A stretch of 5,339 nt of DNA from Gammaproteobacteria bacterium (GTDB lineage Bacteria > Pseudomonadota > Gammaproteobacteria > SZUA-229), in assembly GCA_030641945.1 (NCBI GenBank), contig DAOWLL010000156.1, positions 1 through 5,339 of the forward strand, given 5' to 3'. The position numbers were made by a program, and so were the translations under genes. This document shows positions 1 to 5,298 of the stretch, piece after piece (within the stretch, counting starts at the first letter, position 1; each line of letters begins with the position of its first letter). The notes under the pieces were generated by a model, which saw only the letters and a program-made list of their open reading frames with translations, had not been told where the DNA came from and ran no database searches.

Positions 1-49
1 ATTTTTGTTAAATATGTTTAATATCTTTAACGCAGAACTACTGATCTGG

Positions 50-79
50 TTGACAGCTAAACGAATGTATTTGTTGAAT
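50..79 (+). promoter_or_regulatory. Possible distal sigma-70 promoter for the patatin gene
   Basis: A perfect -35 hexamer TTGACA (50-55) is followed after 18 bp by TTGAAT (74-79), which matches four of six -10 consensus bases. It would give a leader of more than 120 nt before the patatin start. The region is AT-rich, so a chance match is quite possible. A closer candidate lies at 137-165. Confidence 0.25.
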
Positions 80-136
80 TAAATGCACGCCTGGATGAGA
101 AAAGTAATCAATAACTTTATTGCACGGCTGTCCTGC

Positions 137-165
137 TTTCGCATCGGGCGGCAATCCAATATAGT
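137..165 (+). promoter_or_regulatory. Possible proximal sigma-70 promoter for the patatin gene
   Basis: TATAGT (160-165) matches the -10 consensus at five of six bases and lies 17 bp after a poor -35, TTTCGC (137-142). It would start transcription about 37 nt before the ATG at 209, a more usual leader length than that of the 50-79 candidate. The weak -35 keeps confidence low. Confidence 0.3.
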
Positions 166-208
166 TACCTGAATAAATTGAACAAACAACGAAAACAGGC
201 GGGATGCT

Positions 209-1027
209 ATGAAGATTGGACTGGCCCTGGGTGGCGGCGGTGTCAGGGGATTCGCCCACATCCTTGTACTCAAGGCGCTGGATGATTTGGGCATCAAGCC
301 CAGCGTCATCGCCGGTACCAGTATGGGCTCAATAATCGGCGCCATGTATGCGTCCGGACTGAGTGGCGAACACCTGCTGAAACTGCTGCAGGATCATTCT
401 GTTCAGAAAGATGACAGCTTGCGCGATATATACAACAAGCGTGACAACCTGATCGAGTGGATGAAGATGTTTTCCCTGGAGAAAGATCGCGGCGGAATAC
501 TCGAGTCCGAGGGCCTGTTCGAGCTTTTATTTCACGAAATTAAATGCGATTTATTTGAACAGCTTGAAATCCCGCTCACCGTGATAGCAGCCGATTACTG
601 GAGTGCCGAGGAAGTCGTATTCAACAAGGGCAAGCTGTTGCCGGCGATCCAGGCCAGCATGGCAGTGCCCGGTGTGTTTGCACCTGTTTGCTGGGAAGAC
701 AGGGTCCTGATTGACGGCGGTGTCGTCAATATGGTGCCTTATGACCATGTGGCACCGCATTGTGATGTGACCATTGCAGTCAATGTAGGCGGTACACGCT
801 ATCCCGATGAAACACCCGTGCCTAATATCATGGAATCACTGCTGGGCACGATCTCCATTATGCAGACGGCCATGTTGAAAAATAAACTGGAACAGCATCC
901 GCCCGATATTTTCATCCATCCCGAAATCAAGGGTATCCGCATGATGGACTTTACTGGTATAGATGATGTGCTGGAGCAGTCGCAACCCGCTATCGAAGAG
1001 CTGATTGAAAAATTGAAGCGCCTTTAG
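209..1027 (+). CDS. Patatin-like phospholipase family protein (RssA-like)
   Basis: This 272-residue protein is a predicted serine acyl hydrolase of the bacterial patatin family, which cleaves acyl esters of phospholipids or lysophospholipids with a Ser-Asp dyad. The motifs are complete: a glycine-rich oxyanion loop GGGGVRG (residues 8-14), the nucleophile elbow GTSMG (36-40, Ser38), and the DGG motif (169-171, Asp169). There is no signal peptide or obvious membrane helix, so it is probably cytosolic or peripheral to the inner membrane. The length is close to that of E. coli RssA (about 300 residues), and it has no extra domain such as the cyclic-nucleotide-binding or outer-membrane barrel domains of larger patatins. 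The ATG at 209 follows AGGCGGGA (197-204); an ATG at 204 meets a stop after two codons. The gene stands alone and converges on the lipoprotein gene. The family call is firm; the substrate is unknown. Confidence 0.93.
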   Translation: MKIGLALGGGGVRGFAHILVLKALDDLGIKPSVIAGTSMGSIIGAMYASGLSGEHLLKLLQDHSVQKDDSLRDIYNKRDNLIEWMKMFSLEKDRGGILESEGLFELLFHEIKCDLFEQLEIPLTVIAADYWSAEEVVFNKGKLLPAIQASMAVPGVFAPVCWEDRVLIDGGVVNMVPYDHVAPHCDVTIAVNVGGTRYPDETPVPNIMESLLGTISIMQTAMLKNKLEQHPPDIFIHPEIKGIRMMDFTGIDDVLEQSQPAIEELIEKLKRL

Positions 1028-1037
1028 ATTAAAGTGA

Positions 1038-1313
1038 TTATTTCTCGTTAGCTTCGCAGGCGTCTTTCTTATAGCCAACGACAGTGGAATCAGTACATGC
1101 CGTACAGGCATTTGAGTACGTTTTCCATTGTTCCTCCCCGGATATACGTTGCAGGCCGCACACAGGGGTGTAGTCCATGGTGCATATCTCAGGGCGAGGT
1201 TCTGTGCATTGGGTTAGATCGTCCTTCACGTCGGCTGAAGAACATCCGAAACTAACTGCAGATAGAAACAGAATAGTTGTGAATATTAATCTGTAATGCT
1301 TTTTAGTAATCAT
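1038..1313 (-). CDS. Small lipoprotein with a Kazal-type serine protease inhibitor domain
   Basis: This is a 91-residue exported protein. Residues 1-23 form a signal peptide with a lysine-containing start, a hydrophobic core (about 9-20), and a lipobox-like SFGC ending at Cys24, which suggests a lipid-anchored periplasmic or surface protein. The mature part has six cysteines (36, 44, 52, 70, 73, 86) in a Kazal arrangement: C44-x7-C52, then YSNAC-x2-C (66-73), then a final Cys86. The CTMDYTPVCG stretch (44-53) aligns closely with the reactive loop of ovomucoid-type inhibitors, which puts Met46 at the P1 position. The C52-C70 gap (17 residues) is longer than the usual 10 or so, implying an inserted loop. 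Protease inhibition is inferred from the fold family; the target is unknown. No strong Shine-Dalgarno is visible, but the ATG is the only start giving a proper signal peptide. It lies alone between convergent and tandem neighbours. Confidence 0.8.
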   Translation of the reverse strand: MITKKHYRLIFTTILFLSAVSFGCSSADVKDDLTQCTEPRPEICTMDYTPVCGLQRISGEEQWKTYSNACTACTDSTVVGYKKDACEANEK

Positions 1314-1352
1314 TCGGGAATGATAACAGCAAGTGATTAATAATGCGCACGG

Positions 1353-1432
1353 TCAGTAGGCCGGCATAAGCATAGCGTTGCCGGCGATAACATTTGCCAG
1401 GAACGGCAGAGCCTTATCCTGGCCTACAGTCT
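1353..1432. repeat. Head-to-head pair of REP-like palindromes (BIME-like)
   Basis: Two imperfect hairpins lie side by side in opposite orientation. The first has stem GCCGGCA (1360-1366) with TGCCGGC (1379-1385). The second has stem GCCAGGA (1396-1402) with TCCTGGC (1417-1423). The unit edges mirror each other: GTAGGCC at 1356-1362 and GGCCTAC at 1421-1427, each next to an ATAAG(G)C-like stretch. This is the architecture of enterobacterial REP/BIME elements and of the similar GTAGG-headed repeats in other proteobacteria. No transposase is nearby. The role may be RNA stabilisation or gyrase/IHF binding, which is not provable here. Confidence 0.65.
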
Positions 1433-1558
1433 AAAAAGTGTTTCACCACAGAGTCACAGAGGACACAGAGAAAAGCTTTGTATTGTTAATAGCGCCACAG
1501 GCGCAGTTAACAAAGTAAAACTCTGTGTCCTCTGTGCCTCTGTGGTGAATTGTTTTTT
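1431..1558. terminator. Probable bidirectional factor-independent terminator built on the long palindrome
   Basis: The 108-bp palindrome is flanked by a T-run on each outgoing side. On the plus strand six T's follow at 1553-1558; on the minus strand five T's follow (complement of AAAAA at 1433-1437). On the minus strand it lies just past the stop of the CorC-family operon at 1579, where a terminator is expected. The stem is far longer than a typical intrinsic terminator, so termination may be a by-product of a repeat element rather than its main role. Confidence 0.5.
1442..1549. repeat. 108-bp near-perfect inverted repeat with heptamer-repeat arms
   Basis: The left arm (1442-1470) and right arm (1521-1549) are reverse complements over 29 nt with a single mismatch (T1454 against C1537). 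Each arm holds three copies of one heptamer: CACAGAG at 1447, 1455 and 1464, and CTCTGTG at 1521, 1530 and 1538. The centre holds a second nested hairpin: TTGTTAA (1483-1489) with TTAACAA (1507-1513), capped by GCGCC-ACA-GGCGC (1492-1504). From memory, closely similar CCACAGAG...CTCTGTGG palindromes occur in many unrelated bacterial genomes. It begins 30 bp beyond the stop of the CorC-family operon and ends before the lipoprotein's upstream DNA. Confidence 0.85.
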
Positions 1559-1578
1559 CTCAATTAACAGTGAAGCCG

Positions 1579-2838
1579 TTATAAACGCTCCATCTTCACC
1601 TTGATGACTGTGCGGCTATCTGCTTCGACAACGCTGATCTTGTAACCCTGTTCTTCAATCGTGTCGCCTTCCTGTGGAATATGCCGCAAGCGGGCGACGA
1701 TGAATCCGCCTATGCTATGCGCCTCTTCAACGGGAAACTGAGCGTATAAGATATCGTTGATTTCAGAAATCGGCATGCGCCCACTCATGAGATGCGTGTT
1801 CTCATCGACATGCTCGATGTAAATACGTTTTTTCGGATGATACTCGTCGAAGTCATAGCCTACGTCGATTTCGCCAACGACCTCTTCAAACACGTCTTCC
1901 ATCGTGAGAATGCCGACAGCGGATCCAAATTCGTCCACCACCACTGCCAGATGATCATCGCGTGCCTGCAGCTGAGGCAGCGCTATGTCAATCGTCTGTT
2001 TCGGCGACAGGTAGAGGGTTTCACTCACATAGTCGGAAATCGCACGATTTGGCAGATCCGGATTCATCAAGTCCCATGTGCTCAGGGTCAGTATGCCTTT
2101 AACATTGGTAATGTTTCTCTGGTAGACAGGTAAGCGGTTATAGCCATGCTTTAGAACGATGCGGATGGCCTCTTTCATACCGCGGGCCTCATTGAAACCG
2201 ACGACATCGGCGAGGGGAATCATCGCCTCGCCAACGGTCGTATCAGCAAAGCGAATGATGCGTCGAATGCGTTTACGGTCAATGGTTGACGGATCGGATG
2301 CACTCTCGGAAATATCCAGCAATGACCGAATCTCTTCACGGGTAATGAACATGTTCTGGGGTGTATCCCCGCCGCCCGCGATGCGGGTAACGAAGCGCGC
2401 CACCCGGCTGAAAATAAAAATCAGGGGATAGAAGAGATAAGAGAAAAAGCGCAGTACGTAGATTAAACTGCTTACTAGCGTGTCTGCCTTTTGTTGAAAC
2501 ACGCTCTTTGGCACCACTTCGCCCAGAATCAACAGAACAGGCGTCATCACGATAACGGATATCAAGTCACCCGATGCGCCAAATAAATCGATAAAGATTA
2601 AAGCGCCCAGGGTAGAGATAGTTACCGTCGCAAGGTTTGTACCTACCAGTGTGGTACCCAGTATTACATCCGGTGTCTTGAACAACTTGAGCACAAGCCT
2701 TGCGCCACGGTTCCCCATCTTGGCCTGATGTTTCAGCTTGAGTTTGTCCGAGTTCACTATTGCAATCTCGGAGCCGGAGAAAAACCCCTTCAGGATCAGA
2801 AAAATAACGATCAGCAGGATTTCAGGTATCCAGTCCAT
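1579..2838 (-). CDS. DUF21-CBS-CorC/HlyC membrane protein (CorB/YfjD/PaeA type), second gene of operon
   Basis: This is a 419-residue inner-membrane protein of the CNNM/CorB superfamily, whose members export Mg2+ (or polyamines, as PaeA) or affect cation balance. The DUF21 membrane domain (about 2-150) has roughly four hydrophobic segments (4-20, 58-84, 92-113, 122-143) and the family motifs FSGSE (20-24), GTNLA (66-70) and GEVVPK (106-111). The Ser, Asn and Glu in these motifs correspond to the metal site in solved CorB/CorC structures. A CBS pair follows (about 202-263 and 269-325, with DEFG at 302-305), then a CorC/HlyC domain (about 338-418). I chose the ATG at 2838 because AGGAGG (2850-2845) lies 6 nt before it; an ATG two codons earlier (2844) touches that Shine-Dalgarno directly. 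It overlaps the upstream gene by 17 nt, implying translational coupling. Old 'hemolysin' names for this family are misleading. The substrate cannot be settled from sequence. Confidence 0.92.
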   Translation of the reverse strand: MDWIPEILLIVIFLILKGFFSGSEIAIVNSDKLKLKHQAKMGNRGARLVLKLFKTPDVILGTTLVGTNLATVTISTLGALIFIDLFGASGDLISVIVMTPVLLILGEVVPKSVFQQKADTLVSSLIYVLRFFSYLFYPLIFIFSRVARFVTRIAGGGDTPQNMFITREEIRSLLDISESASDPSTIDRKRIRRIIRFADTTVGEAMIPLADVVGFNEARGMKEAIRIVLKHGYNRLPVYQRNITNVKGILTLSTWDLMNPDLPNRAISDYVSETLYLSPKQTIDIALPQLQARDDHLAVVVDEFGSAVGILTMEDVFEEVVGEIDVGYDFDEYHPKKRIYIEHVDENTHLMSGRMPISEINDILYAQFPVEEAHSIGGFIVARLRHIPQEGDTIEEQGYKISVVEADSRTVIKVKMERL

Positions 2839-4306
2839 GCTCATCCTCCTGTTTTTTCGATTTATCTGGCTGCTGACTGCTATCAGGTTCTGATGGTGGC
2901 TCGATGTGGTCCGTTTTCTGCTCTAGTTGATCTGAAGTATCCGTTTGATCGGCTAATTGTTCCTCTGTCTGGGCAGCATCTACTTTGGTTTTTTTGCGGG
3001 TGGACCTCTTTTGCACCTGTATCATACTGATGCGCAGCCCTTTCAATTCCTTGACGGTAAATTCATATCCCTCATAAGAGACCTTGTCACCCATTAACGG
3101 CAGACAGTCGTAAAGCCTGAAAGCTACACCGCCAATCGTGGCCATCACCGGATCTTCTATATCAAAATTGGTCAGATTGTTGAAATCGGTCAGACGCATG
3201 TCGCCGGGCACTGTATAACTGTTTTCATCCTCTTCCTGGTAGTATTCCTGGCCCACCATCTTCCCGGATATCTCGCCAAAGATAAAAGTCAGTACGTCCT
3301 TCATGGTGACGATGCCGAGTACCTCGCCGTACTCACCCAGAATAATGGCAACACGTGTATTGTGGTCCTGAAAATAGTCGAACATCTCGTCTACTTTTTT
3401 TGTCGGCGGAACGAAATGGGCGGGTTTCACTATCATGTCCAGAGTCACCTCGGACAGGTCGTGAACGCCTCGAACAATCTTCATGATATCTTCCGAATGG
3501 ATGAAACCAATCACGTTATCCCAGTGCCCTTGATAAACAGGAATTCTTGGATGGCGCAGTCGACGGAATTCTTCAATGATTTGCTCTACCGGCAGATCTG
3601 CATCGAGAAACAGAATACGGGGCCCCGGCGTCATGATGCGTGATATATCAGTCTCCGCAGCTTCAAGCACGTTGTCGATCAATACACGTTCAGTGGCATC
3701 GATGATGCCTGTCTCTTCACCCTCTTCCAGCAGAGTGCGCAGCTCGTCAGGTTGCAGGATATTCTCTCTGCTAACTTCGTCTCCGACAATAAAGGAGGTG
3801 ATGTGGTCAGATATTAGTCGTATGGCCTCACGTAAAGGTGTAATAAGGATCATCCAGCGAGGAAGCAAATGTGCCGTCACACGCGTCGAAAACTTGATGG
3901 GGAAATTGACGGCTATCGTCTTGGGTGTCACCTCGCCGATAAGCAGTAATAAAGGCACCATAATGACAATGTTGATCCAGCCTACATCCTCTATCGGGAA
4001 CAGCAGAAGCAGAATGCCCGTCATGTTGACGGCTGAAGCGATATTGACCAGCTCATTGCCGCACAGGATCGAGATGATGAGTCGCCGGGGCTCATCAAGC
4101 ATGGCGTGAATACTTTCTGAATGCTTGTCCCGAGTCTGCCTGAGTTTTTGCAGATCGATACGGCTCAGTGAGAAAAGTGCTGTTTCAGAGCCCGAGAAAA
4201 TAGCCGAAGAAAAAAGCAGTACAACCTGTAAGACACCACGTAAAATCAACTCCCAGTCATCAGGACTGAGTTCAAGTGACTCATAAAATGCTATCAGTTG
4301 TTGCAT
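2822..4306 (-). CDS. DUF21-CBS-CorC/HlyC membrane protein with long hydrophilic C-terminal tail, first gene of operon
   Basis: This 494-residue protein is a divergent paralogue of the next gene with the same order of domains. The DUF21 membrane domain (about 20-175) carries IFSGSE (36-41), GNELVN (83-88) and GEVTPK (124-129). The CBS pair is at about 221-280 (starting near MTP, 225-227) and 290-346, and the CorC/HlyC domain at about 361-431. Two differences stand out. Glu85 replaces the Asn that its partner has at the matching GTNLA position, and the second CBS has GEYG where the partner has DEFG. Residues 433-494 are a hydrophilic tail rich in Lys, Asp, Glu, Gln and Pro, probably disordered and cytosolic. 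I prefer the ATG at 4306; an in-frame TTG at 4309 would add one residue. No strong Shine-Dalgarno is visible. It is probably a cation exporter acting with, or in parallel to, the downstream protein. Confidence 0.92.
   Translation of the reverse strand: MQQLIAFYESLELSPDDWELILRGVLQVVLLFSSAIFSGSETALFSLSRIDLQKLRQTRDKHSESIHAMLDEPRRLIISILCGNELVNIASAVNMTGILLLLFPIEDVGWINIVIMVPLLLLIGEVTPKTIAVNFPIKFSTRVTAHLLPRWMILITPLREAIRLISDHITSFIVGDEVSRENILQPDELRTLLEEGEETGIIDATERVLIDNVLEAAETDISRIMTPGPRILFLDADLPVEQIIEEFRRLRHPRIPVYQGHWDNVIGFIHSEDIMKIVRGVHDLSEVTLDMIVKPAHFVPPTKKVDEMFDYFQDHNTRVAIILGEYGEVLGIVTMKDVLTFIFGEISGKMVGQEYYQEEDENSYTVPGDMRLTDFNNLTNFDIEDPVMATIGGVAFRLYDCLPLMGDKVSYEGYEFTVKELKGLRISMIQVQKRSTRKKTKVDAAQTEEQLADQTDTSDQLEQKTDHIEPPSEPDSSQQPDKSKKQEDEHGLDT
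2845..2850 (-). promoter_or_regulatory. Strong Shine-Dalgarno deciding the start of the second CorC-family gene
   Basis: Read on the minus strand, AGGAGG is immediately followed by ATG-AGC-ATG. The first ATG (2844-2842) has no spacer, whereas the second (2838-2836) has the usual 6 nt, so the second is favoured. The site lies inside the last codons of the upstream gene. Confidence 0.75.
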
Positions 4307-4362
4307 CAATCTATACCGATAATCAGCATTCTCGCAGCGTTAGTAATTTAAGGAGTAAGTGT

Positions 4363-4389
4363 GTGACCTCCAGCAAAGCCGGGGGTTAC
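4363..4389. repeat. REP-like hairpin in the leader of the CorC-family operon
   Basis: GTGACCTCCAGC (4363-4374) pairs with GCCGGGGGTTAC (4378-4389) around an AAA loop. This makes a 12-bp stem with two G-T wobbles and one A-C mismatch. No T-run follows on either strand, so it is not a standard terminator. It resembles the CCCCGGC/GCCGGGG cores of REP-like repeats. It would lie in the 5' leader of the CorC-family mRNA if that starts upstream, so a regulatory RNA role is also possible. Confidence 0.5.
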
Positions 4390-4460
4390 CTAATGATTAA
4401 TCAAAACTCGAATGGCACATCGTATCAGGCAAAAGCACTTATTTCACATGTTTAATCCAC

Positions 4461-4488
4461 TTTATGAACTATAGTTGATTTCCATCAA
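4461..4488 (-). promoter_or_regulatory. Possible sigma-70 promoter for the CorC-family operon
   Basis: On the minus strand TTGATG (4488-4483) is followed after 16 bp by CATAAA (4466-4461), which matches four of six -10 bases. It would start transcription near 4454, giving a leader of about 150 nt that includes the 4363-4389 hairpin. The -35 lies inside the FNR-type box, so the bound regulator would block it. This is only a weak consensus match. Confidence 0.3.
4475..4488. promoter_or_regulatory. Perfect FNR/ANR-type binding site
   Basis: TTGATTTCCATCAA is an exact match to the TTGAT-N4-ATCAA consensus bound by FNR, ANR and related oxygen- or NO-sensing CRP-family regulators. Its centre (4481.5) is about 42 bp before the transcription start implied by the GATACT -10 at 4512-4517. 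That is the class II activator spacing for the Nudix gene. It lies between divergent genes, so it may also repress in the other direction. The match is direct; which regulator binds is inferred. Confidence 0.75.
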
Positions 4489-4511
4489 AGCGGGCGGGGT
4501 TCATTTTTCTG

Positions 4512-4517
4512 GATACT
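4512..4517 (+). promoter_or_regulatory. -10-like element of an FNR-dependent promoter for the Nudix gene
   Basis: GATACT matches four of six -10 consensus bases. The sequence 17 bp upstream (around 4489-4494, AAGCGG) is a very poor -35, as is usual for activator-dependent promoters. The implied start near 4524 puts the FNR-type box at about -42. The support is this spacing, not the hexamer alone. Confidence 0.4.
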
Positions 4518-4694
4518 GCCTGGAAAGCTGTGTCGGAGAGTAATCGGTTCTAAATTTAGTCAAAAACCGGGGAGTCCATTACTTTGGGGGAAATCCAGAC
4601 TCATATAAAGTGTTCCCAATTACCATATGTCGCCACCCCCCTGTATGCTTTCCTTAATATGAGTTGCCCAACATTTCGCAGGGTGAATAGACAA

Positions 4695-5291
4695 ATGGGT
4701 ATTAAAACAGGCGCTGGCGTGATTCCTTTTGCATGGGTGGATGGCACTTCCTGTTTTCTATTCCATAAAACCTTCACTGGAAGAAGAGCGGGCCTTCTCG
4801 TTGATTTTGGTGGCGGAAGCCAGGCGGGTGAAACTCAATATCAAACGGCCGCCCGGGAATTCATCGAAGAAACCGACGCGATGTTTTTAGCGGATAGCTG
4901 CAATGGTGATAGCGATAGGCGAATGCAGATGAAATCGCAATATCAACTGATGCTGCAAATGATCGAGAACACACAAAGTAAACATCCACAATGGTGGTGC
5001 AGAAGAGCCAGTGTGACTGATGATAAACCCAGAGACTGGAAGACGTACTTCGTTGAGGTTGATTACAGGAACCCCGATGTCATGAATTCAGCCTGGGCGG
5101 CAGATAAAAACGGCCGTTTCAAGAAGCAACGTGAACTGCTCTGGCTGACTGCAGAGCAGTTGCTGGATGTTTTTGATAACAGGCCTAAAACATTATGGAC
5201 ACGGGTCAGGGAACTCGAGGGCGCCAGTGATGTTGTGCGAGCAATTGCAAAGGAGTCGAATCAACTCCATGAGCTGGAAAAACCTGTATAG
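4695..5291 (+). CDS. Nudix hydrolase domain protein, substrate unknown
   Basis: This is a 198-residue cytosolic protein of the Nudix family, which hydrolyses nucleoside diphosphates linked to another moiety using Mg2+ or Mn2+. The Nudix box spans residues 40-62 and fits GX5EX7REUXEEXGU: Gly40, Glu46, then REFIEET at 54-60 with Arg54, Glu55, Glu58 and Glu59. One position departs: Asp61 stands where Gly is expected. The N-terminus enters the first strand at once (TGAGVIPF, 5-12). The C-terminal half (about 75-198), rich in Trp and charged residues, matches no subfamily I can name. The ATG at 4695 has GGTGA (4682-4686) 8 nt upstream and begins at the domain edge. Alternatives in frame are ATG 4659 and TTG 4584; the latter has GGGGAG (4569-4574) 9 nt upstream and would give 235 residues. 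The FNR-type promoter upstream suggests low-oxygen expression. Confidence 0.85.
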   Translation: MGIKTGAGVIPFAWVDGTSCFLFHKTFTGRRAGLLVDFGGGSQAGETQYQTAAREFIEETDAMFLADSCNGDSDRRMQMKSQYQLMLQMIENTQSKHPQWWCRRASVTDDKPRDWKTYFVEVDYRNPDVMNSAWAADKNGRFKKQRELLWLTAEQLLDVFDNRPKTLWTRVRELEGASDVVRAIAKESNQLHELEKPV

Positions 5292-5298
5292 GAACACG

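Larger units (their letters stand above)
4307..4694. other. Divergent control region between the CorC-family operon and the Nudix gene
   Basis: This AT-rich stretch of nearly 400 bp separates two divergent transcription units. From left to right it holds the 4363-4389 hairpin, a 10-bp palindrome TGATTAATCA (4394-4403), the FNR-type box (4475-4488) with promoter-like elements on both sides, and a 10-bp palindrome CTAAATTTAG (4550-4559). The last lies between CGGTT (4545-4549) and AACCG (4565-4569). Positions 4584-4694 could be the 5' part of the Nudix coding region if an upstream TTG or ATG is used. No further gene is supported. Confidence 0.7.

Noticed and set aside
38..345. Minus-strand open frames of 73 and 88 codons (38-259 and 79-345) opposite the patatin leader and start
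   Set aside because: They overlap the well-supported patatin gene on the other strand, have no recognisable domain, and their composition is that of antisense and intergenic DNA.
1015..1055. Possible shared terminator between the convergent patatin and lipoprotein genes
   Set aside because: Only a 5-bp A/T stem (CTTTA/TAAAG) and a distant GAAGC/GCTTC pair are present, with no T-run. This is too weak to call.
836..1111. Minus-strand open frame of 91 codons across the patatin and lipoprotein 3' ends
   Set aside because: It lies over two genes with clear motifs in other frames and has no family features.
1442..1549. Repeat-rich region considered as a CRISPR array
   Set aside because: There are only two long arms in inverted orientation, not direct repeats with regular unique spacers, and no cas gene is near.
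1792..4109. Several plus-strand open frames of 90-177 codons opposite the two CorC-family genes
   Set aside because: All are antisense shadows of genes with complete conserved domains. The longest (3576-4109) is rich in Ser, Arg and Met, as expected of a reverse-frame translation.
1579..4306. Haemolysin function for the two CorC-family proteins
   Set aside because: The HlyC/TlyC label is historical. The domain set is that of the CNNM/CorB cation-transport family, and no toxin feature is present.
4359..4400. Short plus-strand frame GTG-...-TAA of 13 codons after AAGGAG, as a possible leader peptide
   Set aside because: The start is only 3 nt from the Shine-Dalgarno-like bases and the codons coincide with the 4363-4389 hairpin. 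The hairpin explains the sequence better.
4394..4403. TGATTAATCA considered as a second FNR-type site
   Set aside because: The half-sites are separated by 2 bp rather than 4, so it does not fit the FNR consensus.
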